Of a stretch of DNA of 64,000 bases, positions 35,052-42,597 are shown piece after piece. Both the position numbers and the translations under genes were made by a program. Every line of letters begins with the position of its first letter. The stretch's first letter is position 1. Source of the stretch: Lachnotalea sp. AF33-28. Lineage in GTDB: Bacteria > Bacillota > Clostridia > Lachnospirales > Lachnospiraceae. The notes under the pieces are model-generated. The model searched no databases. It worked only from the letters and a program-made list of their open reading frames with translations, and was not told where the DNA came from. The stretch spans positions 67,130-131,129 of the forward strand of contig NZ_QUEE01000018.1 in the NCBI RefSeq assembly GCF_003477885.1, given 5' to 3'.

Positions 35052-36379
35052 TGTTTTCCAAAAAGGATCTGACCCGCTTGATGGTGCCGTTAATTATTGA
35101 ACAGATTCTGGCGGTGGCCGTCGGCATGATAGATGTGATTATGGTGGCAAAAGTAGGGGAGGCGGCAGTGTCCGGCGTCTCCCTGGTGGACAGCATCAAT
35201 ATATTGCTGATCCAGCTGTTTTCCGCCATGGCTACGGGCGGCGCGGTGGTGGCGGCCCAGTATATCGGATCAAAAAACATACCCCGGGCCAATCTGGCGG
35301 CCCAGCAGCTGCTTTTATTTTCCGTCAGCATATCCGTGGCGGTAACGGTATTTGCGCTTTCCACCAACGGCCCTCTGTTGAAGCTGGCCTTTGGCAGCAT
35401 TGAAGAGGATGTTATGGACAACGCCAGGATTTACTTTTATCTCACTGCCCTGTCTTTTCCGTTTCTGGCCATTTACAATTCCTGCGCCGCGCTGTTTCGT
35501 GCAATGGGCAATTCCAGGATTTCTATGATGACTTCCCTGTGGATGAATGCGATCAATGTGGCGGGGAACTTCATCTGTATTTATCTGCTGGGGATGGGGG
35601 TGGAAGGCGTTGCGATCCCCACTCTGATTTCCCGCGGTGTGGCGGCGGTCATGATTTTTATGATGCTTCGCAGGCCGCAGAATGTTGTTCATCTGGAGCG
35701 CGGGACGAAGCTGCGCTTTTATCCGCAGATGATCAAGAAGATCCTGCAGATCGGTATTCCCAACGGATTGGAAAGCAGCATCTTCCAGTTCGGAAAGATC
35801 ATCCTGCAGAGCCTCGTATCCACGCTTGGAACTGTGGCCCTGACCGGATTCGGGGTTGCCTCCAACCTGGTAACGCTTGAGTATCTGCCGGGAAATGCCC
35901 TGGGACTGGGACTCATCACGATAGTTGGACAGTGCGCAGGGGCCGGAGAGTACGAGCAGGCCAGGCAGTATACGAAAAAGGTCGTGAAACTGAATTACAT
36001 AATCCTGGCGGTGATCTGTACGGTGCTGGCCATATTTGCAGCGCCTGTGGTGGGAATCTACCATCTGTCGGAGGCTACTTCGGCGGTGACTGTGGAGCTG
36101 TTAGTGCTTCATAGCTTCTGCATGATCATATGGCCTCTGTCCTTTACCCTGCCAAACGCCTTAAGGGCGGCAGCGGATGTGAAGTTTACGATGTGTGTCT
36201 CTGTGTTCTCCATGTGGGTGTTCAGGATCGGATGCAGCTATCTGCTGGTAAAAGGCTTCGGGATGGGTGTGAACGGGATCTGGATTGCGATGTTTGTGGA
36301 CTGGGTATTCCGGGCCATTTTGTTCGTGGCCAGGTTTGTGAGCGGCCGGTGGAAAGGAAGAACTCTGGCGGAATCATGA
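35051..36379 (+). CDS. MATE family efflux transporter
   Basis: 442-residue inner-membrane protein with about 12 hydrophobic segments in two homologous halves. First-half block LMVPLIIEQILAVAVGMIDVIMV and the second-half equivalent IGIPNGLESSIFQFGKIILQ are typical of NorM/DinF-type multidrug or metabolite exporters driven by Na+ or H+. Its start overlaps the stop of the MalY-type lyase, a coupled pair. Substrate unknown. Confidence 0.9.
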   Translation: MFSKKDLTRLMVPLIIEQILAVAVGMIDVIMVAKVGEAAVSGVSLVDSINILLIQLFSAMATGGAVVAAQYIGSKNIPRANLAAQQLLLFSVSISVAVTVFALSTNGPLLKLAFGSIEEDVMDNARIYFYLTALSFPFLAIYNSCAALFRAMGNSRISMMTSLWMNAINVAGNFICIYLLGMGVEGVAIPTLISRGVAAVMIFMMLRRPQNVVHLERGTKLRFYPQMIKKILQIGIPNGLESSIFQFGKIILQSLVSTLGTVALTGFGVASNLVTLEYLPGNALGLGLITIVGQCAGAGEYEQARQYTKKVVKLNYIILAVICTVLAIFAAPVVGIYHLSEATSAVTVELLVLHSFCMIIWPLSFTLPNALRAAADVKFTMCVSVFSMWVFRIGCSYLLVKGFGMGVNGIWIAMFVDWVFRAILFVARFVSGRWKGRTLAES

Positions 36380-36403
36380 TGTCACTGTTCAAAGTATTTC
36401 ATC

Positions 36404-36432
36404 TTGTGAATATTTCCAACTTATGCTAAACT
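36404..36432 (+). promoter_or_regulatory. Promoter of nrdR
   Basis: TTGTGA, 17-base spacer, TAAACT, about 40 bases before the nrdR ATG. Confidence 0.5.
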
Positions 36433-36470
36433 ATACACTAGATTGAATACACGATATAGGAGGGCAGTTC

Positions 36471-36920
36471 ATGAAGTGTCCATACTGTAACGCAGAGGAT
36501 ACCAAAGTTATAGATTCAAGGCCCGCGGAGGAGAGCAATTCCATCCGCAGAAGGAGACAGTGCGAGTCCTGCGGCCGCCGATTTACCACCTATGAGAAGA
36601 TAGAGACCATCCCGGTGATGGTGATTAAGAAAGACAATAACAGGGAACCCTATGACCGGAGCAAGATCGAGTCGGGCATACTGCGCGCCTGTCATAAAAG
36701 ACCGGTATCCATTCATCAGATCAACGAGCTGGTGGATGAGATTGAGAACATAATATTCAACCGTGAGGAAAAAGAGATTAAGAGCTCTGAGATCGGTGAA
36801 ATTGTGATGGACAAGCTGAAGGATCTGGAGGAAGTGGCCTATGTGCGCTTTGCCTCTGTTTACCGTGAGTTTAAGGATGTAAGCACGTTTTTGGAGGAAT
36901 TGGAAAAACTAAGGAAGTAG
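36471..36920 (+). CDS. nrdR: Transcriptional repressor NrdR
   Basis: 149-residue ribonucleotide reductase regulator. The zinc ribbon ligands are Cys3, Cys6, Cys31 and Cys34, followed by RRFTTYE and the ATP-cone (about 47-137: VMVIKKDNNREPYDRSKI). It senses dATP/ATP and represses nrd operons by binding NrdR boxes. Length equals the family norm. GGAGG lies 7 bases upstream. yqeG follows after 7 bases. Confidence 0.97.
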   Translation: MKCPYCNAEDTKVIDSRPAEESNSIRRRRQCESCGRRFTTYEKIETIPVMVIKKDNNREPYDRSKIESGILRACHKRPVSIHQINELVDEIENIIFNREEKEIKSSEIGEIVMDKLKDLEEVAYVRFASVYREFKDVSTFLEELEKLRK

Positions 36921-36927
36921 GAACAAT

Positions 36928-37437
36928 ATGCTGCAGATGTTTTATCCGGATTTATATCTGGATTCCGCTTATGAAATACATTATGAGGAACTAAGAGCGC
37001 GGGGAGTGCGCGGACTGCTGTTTGATATTGACAATACCCTTGTGATGCACGGAGCGCCTGCGGACGATAAGGCTGTAGAACTGTTTGCAAAACTGAAAGA
37101 ACTGGGCATGGAAACCTGCCTGATCTCCAATAATAAAGAGCCCAGAGTCAGGCCCTTCGCAGAGGCGGTAGGCAGCAGGTTTATTCAGGATGCCCATAAG
37201 CCGTCCGTCAAAGGATATCAGAGGGCCATGCAGCTCATGGGAACGGATGAAAAGAGCACCGTGTTTATCGGTGATCAGCTGTTTACAGATATATATGGGG
37301 CGAAGCGGGCAGGGCTGTACTGTATCCTGACAAAGCCTATTGATCCGAGGGAAGAGATACAGATCGTGTTGAAGCGCTATCTGGAGAAAATCGTGCTCTG
37401 CAGCTATAAAAAGGCATGTAAGCGAAAAAACAGTTGA
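36928..37437 (+). CDS. yqeG: YqeG family HAD IIIA-type phosphatase
   Basis: 169-residue phosphatase. HAD motif I is LLFDIDNTLV with Asp33 and Asp35; motif II SNN in CLISNNKEP; motif III Lys in DAHKPSV; motif IV FIGDQLFTDIYGA. YqeG homologues include phosphatidylglycerophosphate phosphatases in plants and cyanobacteria; the bacterial role is less clear. Placed between nrdR and efp, probably co-transcribed with nrdR. Ends in a Lys/Arg-rich tail. Confidence 0.93.
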   Translation: MLQMFYPDLYLDSAYEIHYEELRARGVRGLLFDIDNTLVMHGAPADDKAVELFAKLKELGMETCLISNNKEPRVRPFAEAVGSRFIQDAHKPSVKGYQRAMQLMGTDEKSTVFIGDQLFTDIYGAKRAGLYCILTKPIDPREEIQIVLKRYLEKIVLCSYKKACKRKNS

Positions 37438-37462
37438 AATATGTGGAATTTTATTATAAAAT
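37434..37462 (+). promoter_or_regulatory. Promoter of efp
   Basis: TTGAAA, 17-base spacer, TAAAAT; the -35 box overlaps the stop codon of yqeG. TATAAA two bases earlier is an alternative -10. Confidence 0.6.
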
Positions 37463-37509
37463 AAATCTAAATTCGGTATCTATGATATTTTTAAGGAGGA
37501 CTATTCAGA

Positions 37510-38067
37510 ATGGTTTCAGCAGGTGATTTTAGAAATGGCGTTACAATCGAGATTGAAGGTAACGTATATCAGATCGTCGAATTCCAGCATGTAAAACCCG
37601 GTAAGGGAGCTGCTTTCGTTAGAACGAAGTTAAAAAATATTAAAAACGGCGGTGTGGTTGAGAAGACGTTCCGCCCGACAGAGAAATTTGAAAATGCCCA
37701 TATTGACAGAGCCGATATGCAGTATCTGTATGCAGACGGCGACCTGTATCACTTTATGGATGTGGAGACCTATGATCAGATCGCACTTGGACAGGATCAG
37801 ATCGGCGATTCCCTGAAGTTTGTGAAAGAAAATGAGATGGTGAAAATCTGTTCTCACAGAGGTGAGGTATTCTCAGTGGAGCCTCCGTTATTTGTAGAAC
37901 TGGCGATTACCGAGACCGAGCCCGGATTTAAGGGCGACACGGCTACCGGCGCTACAAAGCCCGCTACGGTGGAGACCGGCGCTACGGTTTATGTTCCTCT
38001 GTTCGTTGATCAGGGCGATGTGATTAAGATTGATACCAGATCAGGTGAGTATCTGTCCCGCGTTTAA
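37510..38067 (+). CDS. efp: Translation elongation factor P
   Basis: 185-residue three-domain factor that rescues ribosomes stalled at polyproline. The tip loop of the KOW-like domain I reads VKPGKGAAF; Lys32 is the residue that is modified in Bacillus-type EF-P. Domains II and III follow (MQYLYADGDLYHFMD, C-terminal VDQGDVIKIDTRSGEYLSRV). AAGGAGG precedes the ATG. A terminator follows. Confidence 0.97.
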   Translation: MVSAGDFRNGVTIEIEGNVYQIVEFQHVKPGKGAAFVRTKLKNIKNGGVVEKTFRPTEKFENAHIDRADMQYLYADGDLYHFMDVETYDQIALGQDQIGDSLKFVKENEMVKICSHRGEVFSVEPPLFVELAITETEPGFKGDTATGATKPATVETGATVYVPLFVDQGDVIKIDTRSGEYLSRV

Positions 38068-38093
38068 TAAGATATGTGAGACTGAGATTTTGT

Positions 38094-38132
38094 AGAGGCT
38101 GCCGCGAAGAGCGACGGTCTCTTTTTATTTTA
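38094..38132 (+). terminator. Terminator of efp
   Basis: 12-bp stem AGAGGCTGCCGC / GCGACGGTCTCT with two G-T pairs and one mismatch, followed by TTTTTATTTTAT. Confidence 0.8.
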
Positions 38133-38338
38133 TAGAAGCAGTCCTATAAAAAGGCTCCGCAAGGATCGCGCTGTGACGGGAAGATATTATGTCTCTAAAG
38201 CGACCCGCCGCTGGCGGAGAATCACGCGAACGGGAATTTTTTTCATGTTTTGGCATATTGACGAAGCGCTGCTCATTGATTATGATACCAATAAAGGCAG
38301 TTATGACAGCCGAATATAAAATATGGGAGAAGTGTACG

Positions 38339-39052
38339 ATGGAGATTATTAAAAAAATCAGCGCAAAGGCCAAAGATCTTTATGGAGAGCCTGTGCCGGC
38401 TATCGCCTTTTTAGGCGACAGCGTAACTCAAGGGTGTTTTGAGATCTATCTCGAGGAAAACGGAAACTGCAATACAGTCTTTGACCGGAAACATTCCGGC
38501 TCTTCTTATGTATCGGATATACTGGAGGTACTGTTTCCACAGGTGCCGGTATGCATTATTAATGCGGGAATCAGCGGTGACAATGCGCTGAACGGATCCC
38601 GAAGGGTGGAGCGGGATGTCCTGCGTTTTCATCCGGATCTGACGGTAGTGGGGTATGGTTTAAACGACTGCGGCGGGGATATTGAGGATTTTAAACGCGG
38701 CCTTAGGGAGATATTCCGCAAACTGAAGGAGGGGGGCAGCGAGGTTATTTATGTGACGCCCAATATGATGAATACTTCTATTAGCTGCCATATAAAGGAA
38801 ACAGAGATTGCCGCGATTGCGGAGAATACAAGACGGCAGCAGGTGGAAGGCAGACTGGATGCAATCGCAGAGGAAGGGAGAAAAGCTGCCGCAGAATTCG
38901 GTATCCCCGTCTGCGACATTTATTCAAAGTGGAAACTGCTTTACAGCAACGGAGTGGATACCACCGCACTGCTCGCAAATCATATTAATCATCCATGCAG
39001 GAAGATGAACTGGCTCACTGCTTATTCACTGGTGGAAGTGATGATGCAGTAA
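38339..39052 (+). CDS. SGNH/GDSL family hydrolase
   Basis: 237-residue cytoplasmic esterase/lipase-like protein. Block I FLGDSVTQG holds the catalytic Ser; block II Gly in NAGISGDNALNG; block III GYGLNDCGG; the C-terminal block is NHINHPCRKMN, where the usual D-x-x-H becomes N-x-x-H. Such proteins often remove acetyl groups from sugars, and that would fit the glycan theme. GGGAG lies 9 bases before the chosen ATG; longer frame starts from 38189 add unsupported residues. The 3' end runs into a yhcG remnant. Confidence 0.82.
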   Translation: MEIIKKISAKAKDLYGEPVPAIAFLGDSVTQGCFEIYLEENGNCNTVFDRKHSGSSYVSDILEVLFPQVPVCIINAGISGDNALNGSRRVERDVLRFHPDLTVVGYGLNDCGGDIEDFKRGLREIFRKLKEGGSEVIYVTPNMMNTSISCHIKETEIAAIAENTRRQQVEGRLDAIAEEGRKAAAEFGIPVCDIYSKWKLLYSNGVDTTALLANHINHPCRKMNWLTAYSLVEVMMQ

Positions 39053-39055
39053 GTT

Positions 39056-39622
39056 TAATTGCGGAATCAAGAAAAATGGTTGCTTCAACAGCGAATACTG
39101 ATTTAGCAATTCAGCAGAAGGCTTCTGCTGAATTCAAATTGAGTTGGTCACATTATCAGGTTTTGATGAGAATTTCTGACAAGAAAATGCGAAAATTTTA
39201 TGAAATTGAGGCATTTCAGGGACAATGGTCGGTACCACAGTTAAGACGGCAATATAACAGCAGTTTGTATGAGCGCCTTGCCCTTAGCAGAAATAAAGAG
39301 GAAGTTATAAAATTGGCTAATGATGGGCAGGTAATTGAAAAACCACAAGATGCTTTGAAAAATCCTTTTGTGTTAGAGTTTTTAGGAATGGAAGAAAAAG
39401 CGGTATATACAGAAAGTGATTTAGAATCCGCAGTTTGAAAAACCGACAATAGGGATTTTACTCTGTAAAGAAAAAACAGATAGTATTGTACAACTGACAT
39501 TACCACAGAATGCCAATATTTATGCATCTGAATATAGTTTATATCTTCCTGATAAGGAACTTTTACAAAAGAAGCTAGATGAATGGACGCAGGAATATGA
39601 GGACAATCAGGATAAGCAATAG
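39056..39622 (+). pseudogene. Remnant of a YhcG-type (DUF1016) PD-(D/E)XK nuclease gene
   Basis: The first part (to 39438) encodes LSWSHYQVLMRISDKKMRKFYEIEA-like sequence, WSVPQLRRQYNSSLYERL and NPFVLEFLG, the DUF1016 N-terminal domain. After a stop, the next frame reads EKPTIGILLCKEKTDSIVQL to DNQDKQ-stop at 39620, which is the usual YhcG C-terminus. In intact relatives roughly 70 residues with the nuclease core lie between these parts; here they are missing, with a +1 frame change at the junction. The 5' end is lost in the SGNH gene. The DNA is visibly more AT-rich than its neighbours, suggesting transfer. Non-functional as a nuclease. Confidence 0.8.
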
Positions 39623-39662
39623 GCTCTTAATACCATTGACTTTCGGACAATTTTGAATTTAA

Positions 39663-39716
39663 GTAACAGTAACCACGAATGAAAGAGGCGCATACCATAT
39701 GCTCCTCTTTCATTCG
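39663..39716 (-). terminator. Palindrome at the 3' end of the YhhN gene
   Basis: 13-bp perfect stem CGAATGAAAGAGG / CCTCTTTCATTCG with a 15-base loop, next to GTAACAGTAACC, which resembles an end of repeat family A. No T run on either side. It overlaps the last codons of the minus-strand gene. Terminator or repeat remnant. Confidence 0.45.
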
Positions 39717-40408
39717 CAGTGCGCCGGCCCATAATATAAGGATAACGTTAAACAAACCTGCGACGGCAGGTAAAACAACCACATCGCGGCAGATGCGATC
39801 GGAAACAGAAAGCTGTCGGCAGGCAGTACATTAAACAGCGCCACATTGACATCACACAGCAGAAACAGGAAGAATCCGGCCGCCAGAAGCCGGGATCTGC
39901 AATCGGCCGGATTATGCAGGAAACAATACGCGGCTTCTAAGAAGTTGTACACAATACAGACTGCATATACAGCGGCGGGCAGCACGAGTGGGCGGCTTTC
40001 CGGCGGTGCGGATATCCATAGGATTAGAACCGCCGCACCGGCAGGGACTGCGCGCCTAAGCATTAGCGGAAGAAAGCGTCCGTTTTCCTGATGGATATAA
40101 AACATGTAAATAAGCTGCGCGGCCGTAAATGTGATCATTCCCTCTGTGAAACACACTGTAAACAGCAAAAGCAGATCGGAAACCGCCGTAAACAGCAGGG
40201 CGGCGGTTAGCTGCGCTTTTTCCCGATGAAAAGACGCGGATGCTCTGTTATCCGGTCTGGCCGTTGTCAGCGCTTTTAGAAGGCACAGGCAGATGCCGCA
40301 GTATTTCAGAATCCCGGATAAAGAGCTATATTGTGGCATCCACAGATCTATAGCCATAAACAGGATATAAAGGACAAGCTGAATACCGAGAAACAGTGCC
40401 GCAGGCAT
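39710..40408 (-). CDS. YhhN family (lysoplasmalogenase-like) membrane protein
   Basis: 232-residue integral membrane protein with about eight hydrophobic segments. The pattern SDLLLLF...TFTAAQLIYMFY in the middle and FLFLLCDVNVALFN near the C-terminus match the YhhN/TMEM86 family, whose animal members hydrolyse lysoplasmalogens. Plasmalogens occur in clostridia, so that role is conceivable. It lies just downstream of fbp on the same strand (6-base gap) and is likely co-transcribed. Confidence 0.8.
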   Translation of the reverse strand: MPAALFLGIQLVLYILFMAIDLWMPQYSSLSGILKYCGICLCLLKALTTARPDNRASASFHREKAQLTAALLFTAVSDLLLLFTVCFTEGMITFTAAQLIYMFYIHQENGRFLPLMLRRAVPAGAAVLILWISAPPESRPLVLPAAVYAVCIVYNFLEAAYCFLHNPADCRSRLLAAGFFLFLLCDVNVALFNVLPADSFLFPIASAAMWLFYLPSQVCLTLSLYYGPAHCE

Positions 40409-40414
40409 ATTAAA

Positions 40415-42364
40415 TCAGTCTCCCTCCCGCAGGTCACCCTGACGATAGGCGTTGAGCAGCGCTTCCAGCTCGGTGATGCTTTCCTGAATCAGTTTGCCGT
40501 TATCCGTGTCCGCCACCAGCCGGCGTGCAGGGAACTGCTGCACGATGAAGGAGTCGGAGTGGATATCGCTTTCATTGATGATCGCCGCCTCGGTGGACTC
40601 AAACGGCTTGTGCGCTACCAGCCGCAGCCCGTAGGAATTGTATACCAGCGTATAGCCGGCAATGCCGGTCTGGGACTGATAGGCCTTGGAAAAGCCGCCG
40701 TCGATGACTAAGAGTCTGCCGCCGCATTTGATCGGCGTCTCCCCATCCTTGATCCGAACCGGTATATGGCCGTTTATGATATGGGATACGCTGGGATCCA
40801 GGCCAAATTCATTAAAGATCTGATTGACAACCTCCACATTGTCCACCATGCGGTAGTAAGGATTTTTACGTTCGCGGTGGGCGGCGGGATCTTTAATCAG
40901 GTAGCGTTCCAGCGTGGTCATCTTTTCTTTGCCGAACAGGGGGGAGTACTGGCTGGTCCAGATAAACCAGATCATGTCCTGGCTGTAAGCTTTTTCTTCT
41001 CCCTCCCGCAGATAATAGGCCTTTCGCGCATAGGATTCCAGCATATCAAAGAGTGCCTTGCCTTTATAGCTCTTGCCGCGGATCGTAAAGGAGCGGAAAG
41101 AGCCGTCTTCGTTCAGCGGGACGCAACCGTGATAGAGCAGGTTGGAATTATAGACCAGGTACATGCTGCCCTTGGAAAACAGAAAACGCACATGCTGCTG
41201 AAGCTTCTCACAGTTGAGAAAACCGGAGCTTAGGCGGTCCATGACCGCCGTTTCCTGTTCAGTCAGATGGTAGGGATCGGACGGATCAACGGTGGGGAAA
41301 TTGGTATCCTCCAGCCGGTAGGTGTTTCCGTCGATCAGAATCGTGCCGTTATCAAAATCGATCTTATCAAGAAGCAGCCGGTGATCCAGCTCATATTCGG
41401 GGTGGCGTTTGATCAGCTGGCCTTCCAGTTTGAACTGAATGATGGAGATGGCCTTATGCATCTTCTTGTCCAGTTCCAGATCCTGTATGTTGTAGTCTTC
41501 CTTTTCATATTTGATACCAAAGCAGGAACAGGGATCCTCCCCATAGGTCTCCATAGCAAAACGGACCAGAGGGATGAGATTGATGCCGTAGCCGTCCTCA
41601 ATCGCATCCAGATTGCCGTAGCGGGCGCTGATACGGATGGCGTTGGCAATGCAGATCAGGCTGCCGCTGGCTGCCCCCATCCAGTAGATATCATGGTTCC
41701 CCCACTGGACGTCCACGGAATGGTAATTCATGAGGGTATCCATGATGATGTGGGCGCCGGGCCCGCGGTCATAGATATCACCGATCACATGCAGATGGTC
41801 CACCACCAGGCGCTGTATCAGGTTGCAGAAAGCAATCACGCAGGAGCGGGCGCTGCCGATGCGGATAATGGTGGAGATGATCTGGTTGTAATAAGCCTCC
41901 TTGTCCTGGACCTCCTCTTTTTCATGGATCAGCTCTTCAATGACATATCCAAAGTCGGAGGGCAGGGCTTTCCTTACCTTAGAACGGGTGTACTTGGAAG
42001 AGACCCGGCGGGCCACCTGAATCAGCCGGTAAAGGGTGATCTTGTACCAGTCATCCATGTTCTCTTCTTCTTTTTCTATGAGTTCCAGTTTTCTGTCCGG
42101 ATAATAAATCAGTGTGGCCAGAGTTTTCTGGTCCTTCTGACTCATGGCATGTCCGAATTCTTCTTCTATTTTTCTCTTAACGGAACCGGATCCGTTTTTC
42201 AGCACATGTAAAAACTGCTCGTATTCCCCATGCAGATCGGAAACGAAATGCTCCGTCCCTTTCGGCAGGTTCAGAATCGAAGCCAGGTTGACAATTTCCG
42301 TTGACGCCTTGGCGATGGTAGGAAACTGCTTGGCCAACCGTAATAAATATTTGCTGTCATCCAT
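40415..42364 (-). CDS. fbp: Class III fructose-1,6-bisphosphatase
   Basis: 649-residue gluconeogenic enzyme of the Bacillota type, hydrolysing fructose-1,6-bisphosphate. It has the calcineurin-like metallophosphatase motifs in order: SDLHGEYEQFLHVL, GDIYDRGPGA, QWGNHDIYWMGA and INGHIPV, with a long insertion between. GGAGG lies 9 bases upstream of the ATG. The long plus-strand open frames opposite it are shadows. Confidence 0.96.
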   Translation of the reverse strand: MDDSKYLLRLAKQFPTIAKASTEIVNLASILNLPKGTEHFVSDLHGEYEQFLHVLKNGSGSVKRKIEEEFGHAMSQKDQKTLATLIYYPDRKLELIEKEEENMDDWYKITLYRLIQVARRVSSKYTRSKVRKALPSDFGYVIEELIHEKEEVQDKEAYYNQIISTIIRIGSARSCVIAFCNLIQRLVVDHLHVIGDIYDRGPGAHIIMDTLMNYHSVDVQWGNHDIYWMGAASGSLICIANAIRISARYGNLDAIEDGYGINLIPLVRFAMETYGEDPCSCFGIKYEKEDYNIQDLELDKKMHKAISIIQFKLEGQLIKRHPEYELDHRLLLDKIDFDNGTILIDGNTYRLEDTNFPTVDPSDPYHLTEQETAVMDRLSSGFLNCEKLQQHVRFLFSKGSMYLVYNSNLLYHGCVPLNEDGSFRSFTIRGKSYKGKALFDMLESYARKAYYLREGEEKAYSQDMIWFIWTSQYSPLFGKEKMTTLERYLIKDPAAHRERKNPYYRMVDNVEVVNQIFNEFGLDPSVSHIINGHIPVRIKDGETPIKCGGRLLVIDGGFSKAYQSQTGIAGYTLVYNSYGLRLVAHKPFESTEAAIINESDIHSDSFIVQQFPARRLVADTDNGKLIQESITELEALLNAYRQGDLREGD

Positions 42365-42489
42365 TCTGCAGGCCTCCGCTGATAAAATTTTACATATGAT
42401 TAGTTTACCATAGAATGGCGGGAAGGTCTACCTATGCTAAATATTTAACGAGTTTTGTGCCAGCTGCTGTTCAAGCTGCCGTGATTTTT

Positions 42490-42506
42490 GTAACAGTTCA
42501 GACGGC
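42490..42506 (+). repeat. Solo end of element B
   Basis: GTAACAGTTCAGACGGC is identical to the 17-bp end of element B at 31400. No second end is seen nearby, so this is a remnant. It lies 17 bases upstream of the -35 box of the following gene. Confidence 0.7.
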
Positions 42507-42522
42507 GGCCGCTTTGCGTTCA

Positions 42523-42551
42523 TTGACAGAAAGTTTCAGCGGGCTTAGAAT
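42523..42551 (+). promoter_or_regulatory. Promoter of the clan-A glycoside hydrolase gene
   Basis: TTGACA, 17-base spacer, TAGAAT; about 46 bases ahead of the ATG at 42598. Confidence 0.8.
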
Positions 42552-42597
42552 AAAAGAGTCAATCATGTTGTCTGTGAACCAAATCGGGAGGAGAGCA

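Noticed and set aside
38995..39055. 147-residue protein starting at 38995 as an intact small gene
   Set aside because: Its start lies inside the SGNH hydrolase gene and its body is the DUF1016 N-terminal domain followed by a stop and a frame-shifted C-terminal tail, so a pseudogene explains it better.
41267..42211. 314-residue plus-strand open frame opposite fbp
   Set aside because: Composition reflects the complement of the conserved fructose-bisphosphatase gene; no start signal or family match.
42415..42597. N-terminal extension of the clan-A glycosidase
   Set aside because: It translates the repeat terminus and promoter; a strong ribosome binding site marks the ATG at 42598.
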